Shown piece by piece: positions 39,001-55,021 of a stretch of DNA of 64,000 nt. Position 1 is the stretch's first letter. Each line of letters starts with the position of its first letter. A model generated the notes under the pieces. That model saw only the letters and a program-made list of their open reading frames with translations. It was not told the origin of the DNA and searched no databases. A program made the position numbers and the translations under genes. The DNA is from Panax quinquefolius (Eukaryota; Streptophyta; Magnoliopsida; Apiales; Araliaceae), in contig CM035170.1 of the NCBI GenBank assembly GCA_020205615.1, forward strand, positions 13,988,980-14,052,979. Reading direction: 5' to 3'.

Positions 39001-42000
39001 AACATGAACTTTCCGTAAAGTTAGAACAAGTAAAATCAAAGAAAATAGCTACTTTTAATGTGAAGTAGAAGTTATAAATTACATCACAACGTAAAATGAA
39101 AGAAGAGCACGTAACATCTAAAAGCAGGACCGAAATCTTGTAAAAGACTCTAGTTGTACTTTGTATGAATGAAAAGTGTAACACCCTAGTCACAGAGAAA
39201 CATGTGGGATAATTTGATAGGTATATAAGGTCCCAAGCACTACCAATAGTACATTCAGTCATGACCTTTTGGGCAAACCTGTGGTGGGCTATAGATGACC
39301 CAAGATTTGATTCGGACTAGGGATTGATCCAGGTTTTACAAAAGACAAGTGACCGATATTTAAAAGTTTTATTACGTGAACTTTTTGTAAAAATTGAGTT
39401 TCATGCGTTCAAGCATCTCTCTCCTTTCTAATATCATATTTGAGTTTCGAGAAAATGAAGATTTAGAAACATAAAATGATATAATACTACTATACAAACA
39501 CATGTATGTGAATGACAAAAATTTAATGTAAATGCACCAATGGAGAAAAAGTATAAAAACCTCATTTTTAGAAAAGGAAGGCAACAATGGAATAAGAATT
39601 GTAGCATCCTGCAAGAAAAATATTTTATGTAAGGAACAAATAGCAGAAGATCTAGCAATCAAGTAGACATCAGGTGAAAGAATACCTGAAGTTTAGTTTC
39701 ATATAAACGTCTAACAGTGGCAACTAGATCAGCGGATGGTACACTGCCTTCTGACAATATATTCAACACCTTGAGGAATACAGTTAATCATGACAGTGTC
39801 GGCGTCACTTAAATAAATGAAATAATAAAAGAAAAATGAAGGCCTTGCCAAAACTCAAAACAAATTTCAGCTAACTACTATATAAAAATATGTACCTGAG
39901 TCAGAAGATTTTCACTTCCTTGTGGTGGATCAGAAATAATATGGAGCAATTCAGAATATGATGACCCTAGTGCCCTTACAAGAATAGGGATATGGCGATG
40001 AACAGCCTGCATGATCTCACGAAGTACAACGATGTTAAGAAAATACGCTAACAATCCTCACAGTTTCTCTTGGAAGAGAATTAAATAGATAATTCGAAAT
40101 ATTAGCCACACAAGCATTAGTCCTGGTAAAGAGTGATTTCTCTTCTGTGGGTGTATCATATTGTCTTTCCAAACAGGAAGTAAAATCTTCCATCGCATTA
40201 CACTATTATTTCCACACATACATGCACAAGTATTTAGGATTTCTCGTATAAACTATAACTATTAACTTCTTCAAAACTAAAAGCAGAAGAAGACCACAAC
40301 AAAAAGAGAGAAAAATAAAGGAAAAGAGACCAAAATTTCCAAAGTTGAAATTAACTTGAGAAACATTTGAAGTAACACCAATAAAAAGCTGATAGCTAGT
40401 GTGGCACAAAAACGTAAAGTCTCAGACCATGACAATCGCATCTAAGATATCTGATACGTTGGCACAATAAAAGCAATTTTTACAAAATTACCCAAGAAAT
40501 AACCAGAACGAAACAGAATATAGTTTCCTCGACCAACATACAACCCCCAAACAAATTCATAATAGGAGATTAGTTCCAGTACAAGAGACATGCACCATCT
40601 GCATTCGCCACTCAACAAATCTGAAAATCATCTATGTGAAGAAGTAAAGAACAGAAGGGTTTCTCACCAGCTGATACTTTAATTTCATATTCATAGGTTT
40701 TCTTTCTAAAATATTGAACCTAAAATTCATGCTAGCCTAGCTCGTAGAACCATAATACTAACTACAATTCAAACTAAATCATGTAAAACAAAAAAAATAG
40801 TAAAACCAATATTGAGACTTGAGAGACCTGTTTAACAGCCTTTGGAGCACGCGAATAATTATCAAATACAAGTTGAAGAAGACGAGGTTTCTGCCAGATA
40901 AGAAAATCAGTTTCAGTCCGAGAACACAAGAACAAAGAAAAAGCAAGTTTCAGGTTCTAATTTATCAGTAAAGGAGGAGATCATAGGTACCTTCGTACAT
41001 AAAGCAAAAAATAAAGAAATGTGTTGCTGAGCTTGAGCAAATGACACTGACGAAACACTTTGCAAATCACCCTTTGCGGAGTCATTTTCAGAAATTCCTG
41101 GCTCCGAAATTTGAGAACCACTTATTGATGTTTCCTGACTTCCAATCTGAAAATAATTTGAGAGAAGGAAAATTCAAACCAATGCATCAATTGATGGAGA
41201 CTGGAAAAATAGTTTATTTGATAACTTCAGCAAGGGCAAGATTGAATAAAGACTTCTACTAGTCAAATTGGCATTTCATAGTAATTACATTTCGGAATAT
41301 GATTTAACAGATCCAAACAAGAGCACAACTCAATCAAATTCCAACTAACAGACAAAGTTTTCTATACAGTGGCCAGTCCATACAGTCCAAAGTTGTAATA
41401 TTTGACGAGAAGGAATGCAAGAAGGAAAAAATATAAAGAATAATAAAGAAAAAGGTATAAGAAATATATGGTACACACCTCCCCTTCTGTTCTTTGCTCA
41501 GTGCCTCCCACTGTATCTGACACTTGATGATTCACAGCTGATATCAACATATTTATTGCAAATTGCTCTATGTTTTCTGAAATGTAACTAATCACATAGA
41601 GTTTGTTTGTCACCTGCCCAACAGATAGAACAAGCGTTTTGAACACACAGAACAATGCTTATTTATGGTTTACCAATAACAAACTAATTATTTGGTTCAA
41701 CTGGTTATCAAGGTCGGTGTTCTAAAAATCTTTCTAGCAACTGCCTAGGCTTAATCAGTACCCAAATACCTCGATTTTTCCCTAATCCGCCTTGGTGCTC
41801 AGGGCGATCCAAAGTATCCATACTATGCTTATTTACCCAACAAAGTTGGATGTATTGAAGAATTGATACCAAAAGAATTTGTTGTACCTTTTACGGTTAT
41901 TTTCTTGATAATGTTCTCATGCACAGGTAAGAATATTGACATCTAATACATGCTTTATATAGTTATAAAATATAAACATAAAAAAATAAAACTGCCTAGG

Positions 42001-45000
42001 TGCCCCCCGCATAGCGGTAAGGTAGCAGCTGCAGCAAGAAACCTTCCCTAAAACAATGCATAAATTCTTATGGATTTTAAGTGCCCATACCAGCCGGATA
42101 GCTTTTGCACGAATATCATCTTGTGAATGGACTGCACACTGCCATTAGGAAATGCACTACTTAGAAACAAATTTAATATAACAATGAGAAAAAATATATA
42201 TAAATTCAATATTTTAAAATTGGCCACAAAGATCATTTCAATTATTATTATATACACGAAATCATCAGTGGTCTACAAGGGGTGTCAATAACCCAAGAGT
42301 TACTATTCAGTTTCCTTTTCCCTTATTATCCTGTATAAGGATCTTAAATGTTTAATTGGATGCACACTGGGGTTACTCTTTTTTTTGGGAGACAGGAACA
42401 GTGTATGTCTAAGTAAACATTATGATGACAATGTAAAGATGCACAATGTTTACTTGTTTTCATCTTCTAATAACCGATAATTTCATCAGCTTGGGTGCAA
42501 AGTGCAAACAAATTGAGCTCAGCCAAGAGAAAATAATTGAGCTCTGTTCTGTTGAACATGAAAATCATGCTGGAAAATATGGATTCCTGACACGCCATGT
42601 CAAAGATTTAAACAGTACTACATTGAGTAGTGTATATGAGGCAATCGAAAGATAAGAGAAAAAAGAACGAGGGGGAAAAAAAATTTAAAAATAAACTTAA
42701 AAAACAAAGAATAAGCAGTCTAATTAAATTCTGGGGAAGATCAGGGGGAGGTCAATCTTATTAGTTTTTTCTGGTCTCCCCTCCTCTCCATCAAGCTCAT
42801 ATATTCAGCTCTCTCTCTCTTCTTAGCTTGAAACTTCCCAATAGCAAATAGATAGCTTGGAGTTAGAAGCATTGTCTTGTAAAAAATTTTGGCTTCTATA
42901 TACTTCTTCATCCAGTCTTTTAGCCAGTTTTATTTTGAAAGCAAACTTCCTTTACAAGTTCAAGGCTTTGCTTGCACAGTTTCTCAATAAGCTTAAGTAG
43001 CAATCCTTTTACAAGCGAGGTGCCCAAACAAAGCCCTTTCCTAAGAAGTGTTCTTACAAACTTCAAAATGAGCCCCATTACCTTTGCTCTTGCATTGTCC
43101 GGTACTTTGTTCGCTTTAAAATAATTTATTGGTCATTATCGGTGAGCTTTCGGTGTAACTAGGGCTGTAAACGGATATTCACGGGAATATGCATATATCC
43201 GTATTCGTATCCACTTTGGACGGATCCGAATACGAATAATATTCGCTTTGACACATAGATAATATCCGTTTTGACACGAATACGGATACAAGAGCGACTA
43301 TCGAATATTTTGGACTTCATTTACAGCCCCACCCAAACCTTCACAAGATTGGAACTTTAAAATATACACGTCACTATTTTTACTTTTTATTAAAATTCCA
43401 TGTCATAATTATTTAATGAGTTGGCAGAGGCTGGGATCATGTTAAAACTCTCCAAAATAGTTCAAGGATATATAAAAAAAAGGAAGACTAAAATGAAACC
43501 AAGCTATGAGACCATATCATAGCTGTCATGGTGTCGCCATGGCGTCGCCTAGATGATCTGGCAATGGAAGAAATGGCATAGCGTGAGTCGACTTGAGGCA
43601 GAGCTGCTAAGCCGTACACCTTGACAGCTCTGGTCCAAGACTTTAAAACATGATTTTACCAAATACCAATAATGACCCATTGATTAAAAACAAAGGATAA
43701 AACTAAACAAAAAATTGAGACTTATATGCCTCCTAAATGAATTGAGTACTCCGACTCTTCTTCGTGAGTACTTCGACTCTTCTTCTCGACACTTCGCGTC
43801 TCAACTCCATGGCAGCTCCATCGCACCCCATCACAACTCCATCTCAGTCTCATGGCAGCGATTGCAACTCACAACAACTACGACTCGCAGCAACCCTGAG
43901 TCAACCCAACCCTTAGTTTCTCTTTTTCTCTCCTTCAGCTCCGACCCTCTTATACAGCCACAGTTTTGTTTCTCTCCTCCTTGATTCTCTATTTATATTA
44001 AATGGCAATTTTATTGTCTTTTCAAGTCGGGTGGGTGGGTGGGTGTGGGGGGAGCTGATTTTAAAGAGGGTAAATAGCCCATTAATTGTTTCTTTAAGTT
44101 GTTTACTTAGGTTTTAGTTTATTATTAGGAAAATGTTATATTTTTCAAGTTTTAGTTTTAGATTAAGTGACAATTTTATTGTTTTGAACTCTATGCGTAT
44201 TGTTTATCTTTAAAGTAGGTATTCTCTATTTATCTTTAAAAGTGGCAAAGTTGGTATTGTTTATCTTTAAAATGGTTATGTTTTGGGTTTTAATGTATAT
44301 TAAATTTTATTATTTAATATACTTGTGAAGTAAAATAAATAATATATAAATTACACGTTATAAACGACTTGTCGCTATACGGACGTCATGGCAATTGCCT
44401 TGTCGCCTAACGTCCTGGCGGTCGGCTACCGCCATGCCTCGTCATGTGCCGTGACAACTATGTATGAGACAAGGACCAAATGAGTCGTTTTGCCTATAAT
44501 CAATTGAAGTTGATACTTTATTATATTGTATATATACTAATATTAAATGAGAGATTTATACATTTATATGTATGCAAATGACTATATGTGTGTGTATATA
44601 TATTATATATATATAAAATGATATTACGGATACGGATAATATTCGTTTCGACACGGATACAAATAATATTTGCTTTGACATGAATACGGAAATAAATTTT
44701 CAAAGCGAATATCGAATATTTCGGACTCCATTTACAGCTCTAGGTGTAACCCCCTTGATTGAAAAAAAAAATTCAACAATAGTTTGGGGTTTTTTGATTG
44801 GTGGAAAAAGAATATGCTTCTTGGGTAATGTGAGATGCTCATGGTTACATGGTTTATTTGACTTGAGCATAATGCAATGATCTTTAAGTATACTTGATGT
44901 TACATTGTAAACTTTGTTTTGGAACCCCATTCAGGAGTTAAAAAGCTACTTCTGTATTGGTCACTGACAATCAGCATGACTAAAGGGCATTACTCAACTG

Positions 45001-48000
45001 AATTTTGCTGCTGCTTTTTTTTCTCCTTTATTTATTTTTTTCTTGTATTGTTCAGGGAGGGATTCTGCCTTGGCTGCACTTTCCTTATTTATTTATAGAA
45101 TCTTCTCCACTCATCTAAAAATGGAGTCTAATTCCTGTACTCTCCTATTTAACAAGAACTGATTGATAATTAATCTTTTCATTAACCCATCTACCTTAAA
45201 TTGTTCACCCTTCACACTGCCATCAGTAGCTAAAAAATTGAGAGCTATCCTCACTAGCCTACATTTACATCACACAAATGTGGCACCTGTATTGCGGAAG
45301 CATATCATTTGTATCGAGTCTTTTAAGGACCAAAAACCAAACAAAAACCTTACTTTAGAGGAGATTTTCCCTTCCACATATATTTAACCAAAGGAAATCT
45401 CCTCGCCAGATTAAGACAAACAACATACAAGGAAAAGGACTTGCAAGAGAAATCCCCATAAGAATCAATTGTTCAAAGAAACTTGCCTTATCAGACAAAA
45501 TGGATAAAGAACAAGAATAAAACAAGGAAAGGAAGGAAGGAAGGAAGGAAGCTTAATAAGTAGCTTCACAATCACTCAAATTACGAAAAAAATTAAATTA
45601 AAAAAAAATCATATGTAGTGGTCAAACGAAATGTGGCCAGGGCTTATTATGGAGTGACAAAAAGTAATATAATCAAGGAAAAGCAACCAGAAAGGGTCTC
45701 CCAATCAAATATCCTCCCAAAAGCGAACAGATTTGCCATCTCCATATCAAACAAAGGGGAGAAAAGATGCATAATCCTGAGAGATAAATTTCGAGGGACT
45801 CAAGTGAGTAACAGAAGAGGGACATGAATTAGAATCCCACCTATTACAATGGCCTTTAATCACTTTATAACAAAGAGATAGATTATAAAGGGAACCATCA
45901 CAACCACTTACCGACTAAAATAAGTAATAAATTAATTTTTTACAAGGAAAAAAACAAAAACAGGAACATTGACAAATTTTTAGAAGGAAAGGAAACAACT
46001 TAATGAGAACCGTTTTTTCAGAAACAAATTTCTCATTACCACATTACCTTCAGAGCGATATCCAAGCAGGCTTGCCGATTGAGTGGACGCCCCAAAATTA
46101 AGCTCCACACAGCACCAAGACCCTGTGTGACACGATCACCATCACGACCATCCTTTCCAAAATCGTGAGCTGAACGGCACACATCATCCAGAAGTTTCAA
46201 TGCAGAATCAGGCAGAAAAGGAACTTCACCAAGAAGTCGACTAAAAGATTTATCTGTTGCTGGTAAAGTTTCCAGCAAAGACCTTACCTAAAACACAACC
46301 CATGTGAATAACCATGTGATATAATACTCATTGATGAGAATAATTAATATATCAAGAGAGTTGCATACCACTCCGAGGAGGAATTTTTCATATACACCAG
46401 AAGCAAAAGAGTGTGCAACAGAATCTGATAGTGTTAAAGAATGCAGGTGGAACAGGACATGTATTACAAGCTCGTGTCCCTGATAAATACATCAAACTAG
46501 AATATTATACTGCACAAGTCTGACAAAGTAACTGATTAATAAAGGAATCAAATGTTTGAGCACTGATGTTTAATAAAAATTCAACTTATAGTCTTATGAC
46601 ATAAAGTCAACTGCAGAATGCAATATGCCTAAAACTTCATATTCAAAGTTCCGAGGTGTAATTGAGAACCACAGGGCAGAAAAGAAACTCGTATTGATGT
46701 TCTAACACTTCAGCGAGAGCTTCAAGAAGATATTGCAATAGTAGATCCGTCACAAAAAAAAAAAAAAAAAAAAAAAGAAGAAGAATATGACAGCCAAAGA
46801 GATGTAACACATCTACTGAAACTGTCGAGGGACCATAGAAAAGGTAATAGATACCAAAAACAAAATTACACTACATGTCCAACCATTGATGTTTTCTTAT
46901 ATAAATTCACAAACTTAATACGCTCAGGCCCAAGGAGCAGTAAATGATAGTAAACTCTCTCCTTCCCATGTATAGAACTAAAATTAAGCAGTTATTTCTT
47001 TCCCACAATTTAGTTCCCAACTTAATCAATCAAATGTTACCTCCATCTATTGCAATCAAAGTAGAAGACAGCAGAGCATACATGCACAATGTAATAATCC
47101 AAAAGACAAGCTTGATGAATGAGAAACGAGGTAACAATCCAAAAGAACACAAGAGTCAAGACTACGAACAGAAACTTTTTGGAACAACTTAAATTTGCAG
47201 TTATAACGAGTTAAAAGGAAAACAACACCCAAGAATATAAACTTTAAGCAATACTTCATGTGGGAAATCAGGTCCTATCTTTTCTTCTTTAACAAAGTGG
47301 CAACTGGCAAAGAAGTACCTAGAAAATTGTATAGAGATCTGTGCACATTAATTTTGAGACTTCATCCTCACATGAAAATAGTCTACATCGTCCTAGGCCT
47401 TTTTTTACTGTTCAAATATATATAGTGAGAGGTAGTTTGTGATCTAAAATATTCAAGGTTCAAGGAGAAGATACCTTCTGACGTTGATAGTCTGAGACAA
47501 TATGCTTTTGCATCATCATAACCACGTCCTCGTCCGTATCAATCTACAAGAAATAAGGACATATAAAATGTCAAATTATCTTACATAGTCATATTAAAAA
47601 TCTCAAAATAAAACCATGAATTATCTTGGGCTCTGAAACTCAAAGATTTATTAAAATAACAAGTTGATATAATTAAAGTTGAATTGCATGGGATTAATAA
47701 CCAGCTTTTTTACACATGATAAGCATAAATGCATGATAGAAATACCCTCATTCATCTATATCTTTCAATAAAGGTGGTTAGAAGCATTACGTGAACTGCA
47801 GTGTATGTTTAACAAAAGAACAGAAAAACCATGGTAGCAGACTGTAGATGAAATAAAATTTATAACAAAAGTCGAAAGCTCTACTAAAAAGATTGCTAAT
47901 TTCTTTCATAAACAAAATAACTGGAGGTTTTCTCCAGGTTCCTGAAAACTCTGAGATGACACCTTTATGGATGGCACAACAGGCACCAAACTCTACAGTA

Positions 48001-51000
48001 CATACATAAATTCCCTCTCCTTCCCACTTTATCCAATTCTTCCCAATCTCCAATGAGTTTCACTACCACAAAACAACGGGACAACGCAACCACATATATG
48101 CATATGCATCTGAGGGTTCTATGACAGAATTGTTATTACGAACAAACTCCAATTTCACCTAATCTAACAGGATGTAGAATAATTACAAAGCCTTTAAAAA
48201 AGTGTTGAGATAGAAATTTAACAAATTGCAAAGAGTAAAATAGGCAATTTGAATAGAAATTCATAAAACCTATAGCTAGACAACTCTAAACGCTACCAAT
48301 ACTGCACCATATAACATTCATAAACAATGTGTGGCAGGAATATTATGGCCTCTATCAGTTAAAGAGAAAATCCTCAAACACCCACAAACATTAGTGATAA
48401 AAGCATAGAACTTAATAAACAGAACCCATCAAAAAAATAATTCAAGAAATAGAAGAAAGTAAACCAGGTTTGTAATGAGGAAATGATAACTATATGGATG
48501 TAAAACGGAGAAAAGAAAGACTGCAATTGTAGAAGATCAGGTTAATTGCAGCAAGAATTTAGAAAATCTAGAATATTTTTTGTCCTGTCAAATTCTTCAA
48601 CAATCAAAAATATCAAGTGATTATGGAAAGTAATACTATAAGTAAGGTCAAGAGAATAAACATAAGTCATACACATTTGGAACATTTCACCAACTAGTAG
48701 AAGAAGAAAGTTGCATTAGATTGGACAATTGTGTACCAATCAGCTGCAAGCAATCCACTTTGCATCATCCATCCAACTATTTCAATGCTTCTTTAGGTAA
48801 ATTACTACATTATCCAATAGCATCGTTTTTGTTCATATCAAGCTATGACTAGGACCTACATTCAAAGAGCCCCGAACAGCAGGGCATAATCTCCCAAGTT
48901 CTAGAACTAACAGAAATATAAAAGACATCAGTTCCCTCATATGTCTCGAACTTCTCCTGGATGCTAGTCGGTACCATTCTTATTAAAAAATAATAACAAA
49001 TAATCAAGTTTTTATCTTTGGATCCATTAAAACTGCATCATAAACCCTTTCATATGTACTTTTTTAGCTGCACTATTTACTCAATATTACTTAAAAGAAG
49101 TGCCTTTCAAAACAGTTCTTTACTAAGTTCCAGCAAAGAGCAAGTAGAAGCATCACTGATGGCATTCTTACTGAGTTACTGTTAACTCCTATGTGCTCTT
49201 CTTAATCATATTAGACCTGATAACCTAATTGATGTCACAAGAGACATTGCAAAATCAATTTTGGAATAAAGTTCACAAATCAGACTTTACCACCTAAAGG
49301 TTAGTGCAGAAAATCCTTTTTCCAATATATGTGATTTATATGTTTGAAAATCATGCAATATGGTGGAAAAGATGGATCACAAATGATTCCTAAAAAGGTG
49401 AAGTTTCCAAGCTTCAAATGCAAATTTCTGACATCCAATGAGACCAGGTAACTCAAATCTTTGTGGAGTTAAACTTCAAAACATACAATTACTTTTCATC
49501 CTATAGCTGCCCAAATGACAGAACTGATTGTTCCTTTAAAAACTCAGCAAAATGAAGAAGCCACAATAAAATCTATAGTACAACTGCGCATATTAGTCGA
49601 CCACTTTTTATAAACAATCTTTCAAGAACTCGGTAACTAAAACACCAACATTCTTTCAAGGCTTGATTATTAAAAATGTAAGCTCAAAAACAAGGCTTCA
49701 TTGCTCATAGTACATAAAATTATCATGGTGCTGTTCATTGCACCTTACACTTGTACACTATCAACTGTTCATTTCATGTACAAACTGCAGTAGGGAAGAT
49801 TATCAACATCTCACGGCTCATAAACAAATAAGCAACAAATGGTTTGCATAGAACAATAATCAATTTTCCCTAAAGAGCGATGAGAAAAGACAGCTAAGCT
49901 CGACAAAGAGTTAACCAGTCAAGATAAGAGTTGGCCCCACCTGAGCAACCAACCGAGCAAGCAACGACGTCCTAGTCTGCTTATGGTCTGTCCCTCGTAA
50001 ATGCTTGTACGAATCAATAATACGTTCAACTGCCAATTTTCTCAGATTTCTTTTTTGTTCTTCTGTCAGCTCAACATATAATGGAAGCACGGGCAAGTCG
50101 GGATATACTTCTTCAGAGACAGGTGTGCCCAAAACAGATGGACAAAGCTGATCAGCTTCTAGAAAAGATGATGAATAAAAATCATCTCTTATTGCAATAT
50201 CTGACGACTCTGGTGCCAAAGACTCCTGGTCAACTTTGTGAACTGGAGAAAGTGGAATATCAGAAGCAACATTGTCTTCCACATCAAGGACAACTTCCTT
50301 GGTTTCTTCCTCTTCTAGAACCTCCACTTTAGGAGCTTGTTCATCAGCTAGAGAAACAACTGGACTTTTTAGTATACAAATTTCAGCCTCGGTATTAGGT
50401 ATAAAAGGTATTGAAAATTTTTCAGCACTTGTCACTAAAGGCTGTGTCTGTGGCTTGTTCAAAGAAATAGAAGCCTCAAACTCAGGTTCTGTAGCCCCAG
50501 AATGCATAGCATTTGTATTATCCTCGAGAAGAGGCGTTGATGGAACACCAACCGGTACTACACGTCGTGGATCAAACCGACGGGGATCCTGGATAAGTTA
50601 CTTCTAATTTCAATGAGTAATCTATATGAAATTCAAACTTGTATATATTGAACAAAATCAAAGTAATTACAAAGAGACCATAAAAACAAGCAATTGAAAC
50701 CTTCTTAGCTTACCCTTCGCGGATCACGTTTGGAATCTGAAGGGGGATTAATTGATGTATCAATCATTGATGTGTTGATTGCATTTGATGAAGAAAAAGG
50801 CGGTTGTGCAGAAAATGCAGAAATCGTAGAACCAATAGGTGCCACAACCTGGGATGCACCACTTGAAGAGCCATTTGGTCGAGTTACAGACAGGCTACTG
50901 ACTCTTGTTAATGGTGGGGTATTTTCAGGCAGGTGCTTCATATTAGTTATGACAATATCAGCCAACAAATCAGGATGGATCTTAGATATAAGGATTTCAA

Positions 51001-52407
51001 GTGATTCAGCACCTCTATCTCCTTCTGCGATTAAAGCACCAATCATGGCAATCATTTGTTCAACAGGAGTTAAATCAGTATTCAATGAAGGAATATTAGG
51101 GGATACTCCATTAACAGAGTAATCCTGCCCAGAATCACTTATTGGCGGAGCTGCATAAGTATTAGGCCCATAACGATTCCTTTTGGAAGCTACATCAGAG
51201 CTGTTAGTTGGTTCTTCCTGATCAAAAGGTGCAGACCTTTTCCTTACTACATCCCCAGTAGCAGGCAGGTGATTTGATGGCTGCTCATCCTGCTAATATA
51301 TATTTAAATTATTAAGTTAGTGGCAGAGATATAAGTGACACTAGCAATCCAAAGGAACAACTCGGTGGTTGTAACAAATTATTCATTGTATGGCAAATTA
51401 CCTTGATGAACCGAGCATCACGTGAAGCACGCTCATTAATTTTTAACATCTTATCAACGTGTCGCATAATTTGATCTGCCGCATCCCCAGCATTCATTGC
51501 CCGCAAAGCCCTAAGCAGCCTATCTCTAGACTAAACAAAAAAATAAAAACAAAGCTCATAAGGTACAGGGGAACACACGCTACATTTGTAATTCATATTA
51601 TATTTATTATTAATTTTAAAAATTAACATTTTAACTTGGAGGATAACATAGAAATATTGTTAAAGTAGGAGGCTAAATTATTAGGATTTTTACATTTATG
51701 GGCTAAATCAAGGAAAAAGATTTGGTGAAGCCACCTGCTTAGCCCCAAGCAGTTCTTACGCATTATACATAGATAAGGTATGTTCAGGTTTTGACACAAA
51801 TAAGCTAGAATTATTAAAAAATCAAAAGTACTTCCAAGGGGTGTTTGATTGTCGCTAAACAAAGCTGAACGGCCCTTAGCAAGTCTCCCACCTCTAACCT
51901 TATCGGTCAGAACTAGTTCTGAATGGAGTTTTAGCTTAAATGGCCATCTATTAATAAATTAATTATTTCTCATATCCTAAAATATGGTGGATGGCTGCCT
52001 ACTCGTTTTTGTTATCATCTTCCTCAATAATCTTAACTTCTCCCAATCCTAACGGTGATGCCTCAAAACAACGGGAAAATCTTTTTCTTTTTTTTAAACC
52101 AAATCAACGGCAAATTCTTGAGAGATGAGGTGAGTAGAACTAATTGAGACAATATGCTCCCCAGATAAAAGACGCCATAGCAAGAAAATAAGCACTGCCA
52201 CATGTTGGACCGAAGAGATAAAAGAGTGCCAGAGTGGGGAGGAGAATTGATTATTAGAAGAAAGAGTAAAATAAAAGTGAAAAAATAAAAAGGGATCGAG
52301 CAGCAATGAGAGGAGGATGGGAGTTAGGTCTTCATTTTCTCCCCTTTTTGGCACCTTCCAGACTAACCCACTAGCAATTGATTCTCTCTCCATCTATAAA
52401 TACATAC

Positions 52408-52443
<36 letters not shown>

Positions 52444-54971
52444 TAATCACTATAAATATTGGTTTTTGCATATATTTTTATACAATTCCTCTTTATATAA
52501 GAGAGGAGAATACTTTTATGACGGTGAAGAAAAAAAAAAGAAAAAAAAAATAATTTATTATTACTTTTGTAGTCAAATTATTTGAAAAACTTAAACAAAG
52601 GTACACCCAACTAAAGAATTGCAAAATAAAACACAAGCCGCTTCACCACTGTGCAGGCAATATTAACTATCAAGGCAAATAAAAAGCTTTGAAAATAGAG
52701 AAACTTGTAAAATGGTAACATTTAATTAATTCCAGTCTTGAGAACATAAAACTCCTCACAACAGAGCGTACAACAGGTATAGTTAAAATATAACAAGTTC
52801 TACTGGCAAGAACTTGGAGCTTCATTGGTCAAAATGAAATGCAGGCAACTTTTTATTCTTCTTTTTTTTTATGATAAAGTCGCAACTTTGTAATCTTCTT
52901 CTTTTTTATAACATCGAAACTTTGTATTTTGAGGAACATTTAGCATCCTAATCCTGATCGATTGGCAACCGGGTGCAGATGCTAATTGGAACTCTTACTT
53001 AAAAAGAAATCTCATATTTGTTAAATATACTAGTATATCATTATTAACTGCGCTGGGGGTAAAATAATTAAAGATGAAGAGGAAAAAGATGATGGCAGGC
53101 ACTCACTTTCTAATACATGAATGATAATTGGAGATATTACCTCTACAATGGCCGGATACATGCACCTTAGGAATCCTAAAAATGCAGTTCTTATAGAATA
53201 CTGAATACTGGTAGCATGCCCTCCTTTTGCCGTCTCAAAATTTGGATCAAAATCAAGCAACGCAGAAACAACTGAGCTACAGTGGATTGGTCGTTTCCTT
53301 GCTATAGCCGCAAGACTAGCAAAAAGAAAAGTCAAATTGTTAGATTGTTCATAAAGGAAACTAAACTAACATACAATACAAGTACAGGAACATGAATCAT
53401 AGTTCTCAATGACACAACATAAGTACGTAAATGAAATTAAGCAAAGTCTCAATTAGATATATGATATACTAATTTTTCTCATTAAAAATACAAAAAAAAT
53501 AGATAAAATTCAAATATCAAAACAGCCATAATCAGTAAAACACCAATGACACCAAATGAAAATATTTAAAAGTTACACTTGCAACATTATCATGAAAATA
53601 ACTTCAATAATTCTAAATTTATGTAATCCATAGGAACACCCCCAAAAAAAAAAAAAAAAAAAATACAAAACAAAAATTTAAGAAAAGAGTGGATATTTAT
53701 TCTCTTCAATTCCAAAAACTTTCATGAAGGTCAATGAGCATAGGTTTAGGGGCAGCATGAATGCATGGCATCTTATCTAAAAAAAAAGAGGGAAATCATG
53801 GGCCGAGAAGGTACTTGATGATGCACATCATATAGTTTTGATTAAAAGTTTAGGATCGTGCTTTCCTTGGGTTATATTCTAGAAGCATTCCAAATAGACT
53901 ATTAACCCTCAAAATTCCATCTAAAAATTAAAGGGCATAAGTTGAACAATATCAATGAGTGTCCTTTTGCAGTGAGTCATGCATATGAGAAGTCCATTAT
54001 TGGGCAATGCATCTAAATAGAGAATAGCACATTCGATCTCCAAAGCTCTAAGCATGACTTTTATATCACATAAAGAAAAAAGATGAATGAAAACTCATTT
54101 CTATTATTGCCTCGGTAAGAAGACTACAGCAACCATAATTCCCCCGAGAAATCATTAGCCCTTCTCTAACAATCCCCACAGAAGACATCCCCGTCTCCTA
54201 CATTGATATCTTTATCACCTTCATAAATCTTCCGCCACTTCCCACCTTTAGCCTAGTCACTACACTATGCAATCAATTTAATTTTTTTTTCTTTTTTGAT
54301 AAGTAACTATACTACCCTATCATTGGGACATCGAAATAGCTTCCATCAAAACATCCCCACTCCAGTCACTGATACATACACTCGCTCGTAAGGAACAAAA
54401 ATTTTCCCAAGAATGTCATATCCAAATTCAAAGAATTGAAACTCAAGTAATCCATACAAAACACGTACTAAACTACTAAAATATTCCTATTGCTTTATTG
54501 GAATTTTTAGTACCAAATATTATTTCCCTACAGAACTCACTGTGATGAAAAGGAACAAAAATGGATATATTCAGTTCAGCAGTACACATAAAGCAATAAT
54601 ACTTCCTGTAGAAAGTCCATACACTTGCAGGCATAGTGAAAATTTGTTATGTACACACACATCCGAAAAAAATACTACAGCCGTTCCAAATTGTAAAATC
54701 ATTATTGACTTTTGCAAGTCAATTTGAGACATTTTTAAAGACAAAATTGAGATAATTCATATAAATCTTATAATGGACAATACTTTTCAGATAGTTTACA
54801 ATATTCCTCTTTCTATTGACTAAAATGAAAAGAATCTAAGTCAATTTTGAGTTTGAAAACGTCTTAAGTTGACTACAAAAAGTTAATAATGATCTTCTAT
54901 TTTGAAACAGATGGACTATTATTTACGAGCACCATATCCAACATGCAGTACCTATCAATAGGTGGGTGTGG

Positions 54972-55021
<50 letters not shown>

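Larger units (their letters stand above)
42139..46047 (-). other. Symplekin intron 12
   Basis: 3.9 kb, containing a hAT-in-hAT nest (43160..44742) and a (GGAA)n tract. The rest is AT-rich without recognisable genes. Confidence 0.85.

Noticed and set aside
43715..43984. Ser/Pro-rich frame inside the nested hAT
   Set aside because: Not recognised as a gene; could be a captured fragment, but I have no family match, so it is only mentioned in the element entry.
53030..53335. Independent gene [14 protein letters not shown]...
   Set aside because: It is symplekin exon 6; the extra residues at both ends are intron sequence.
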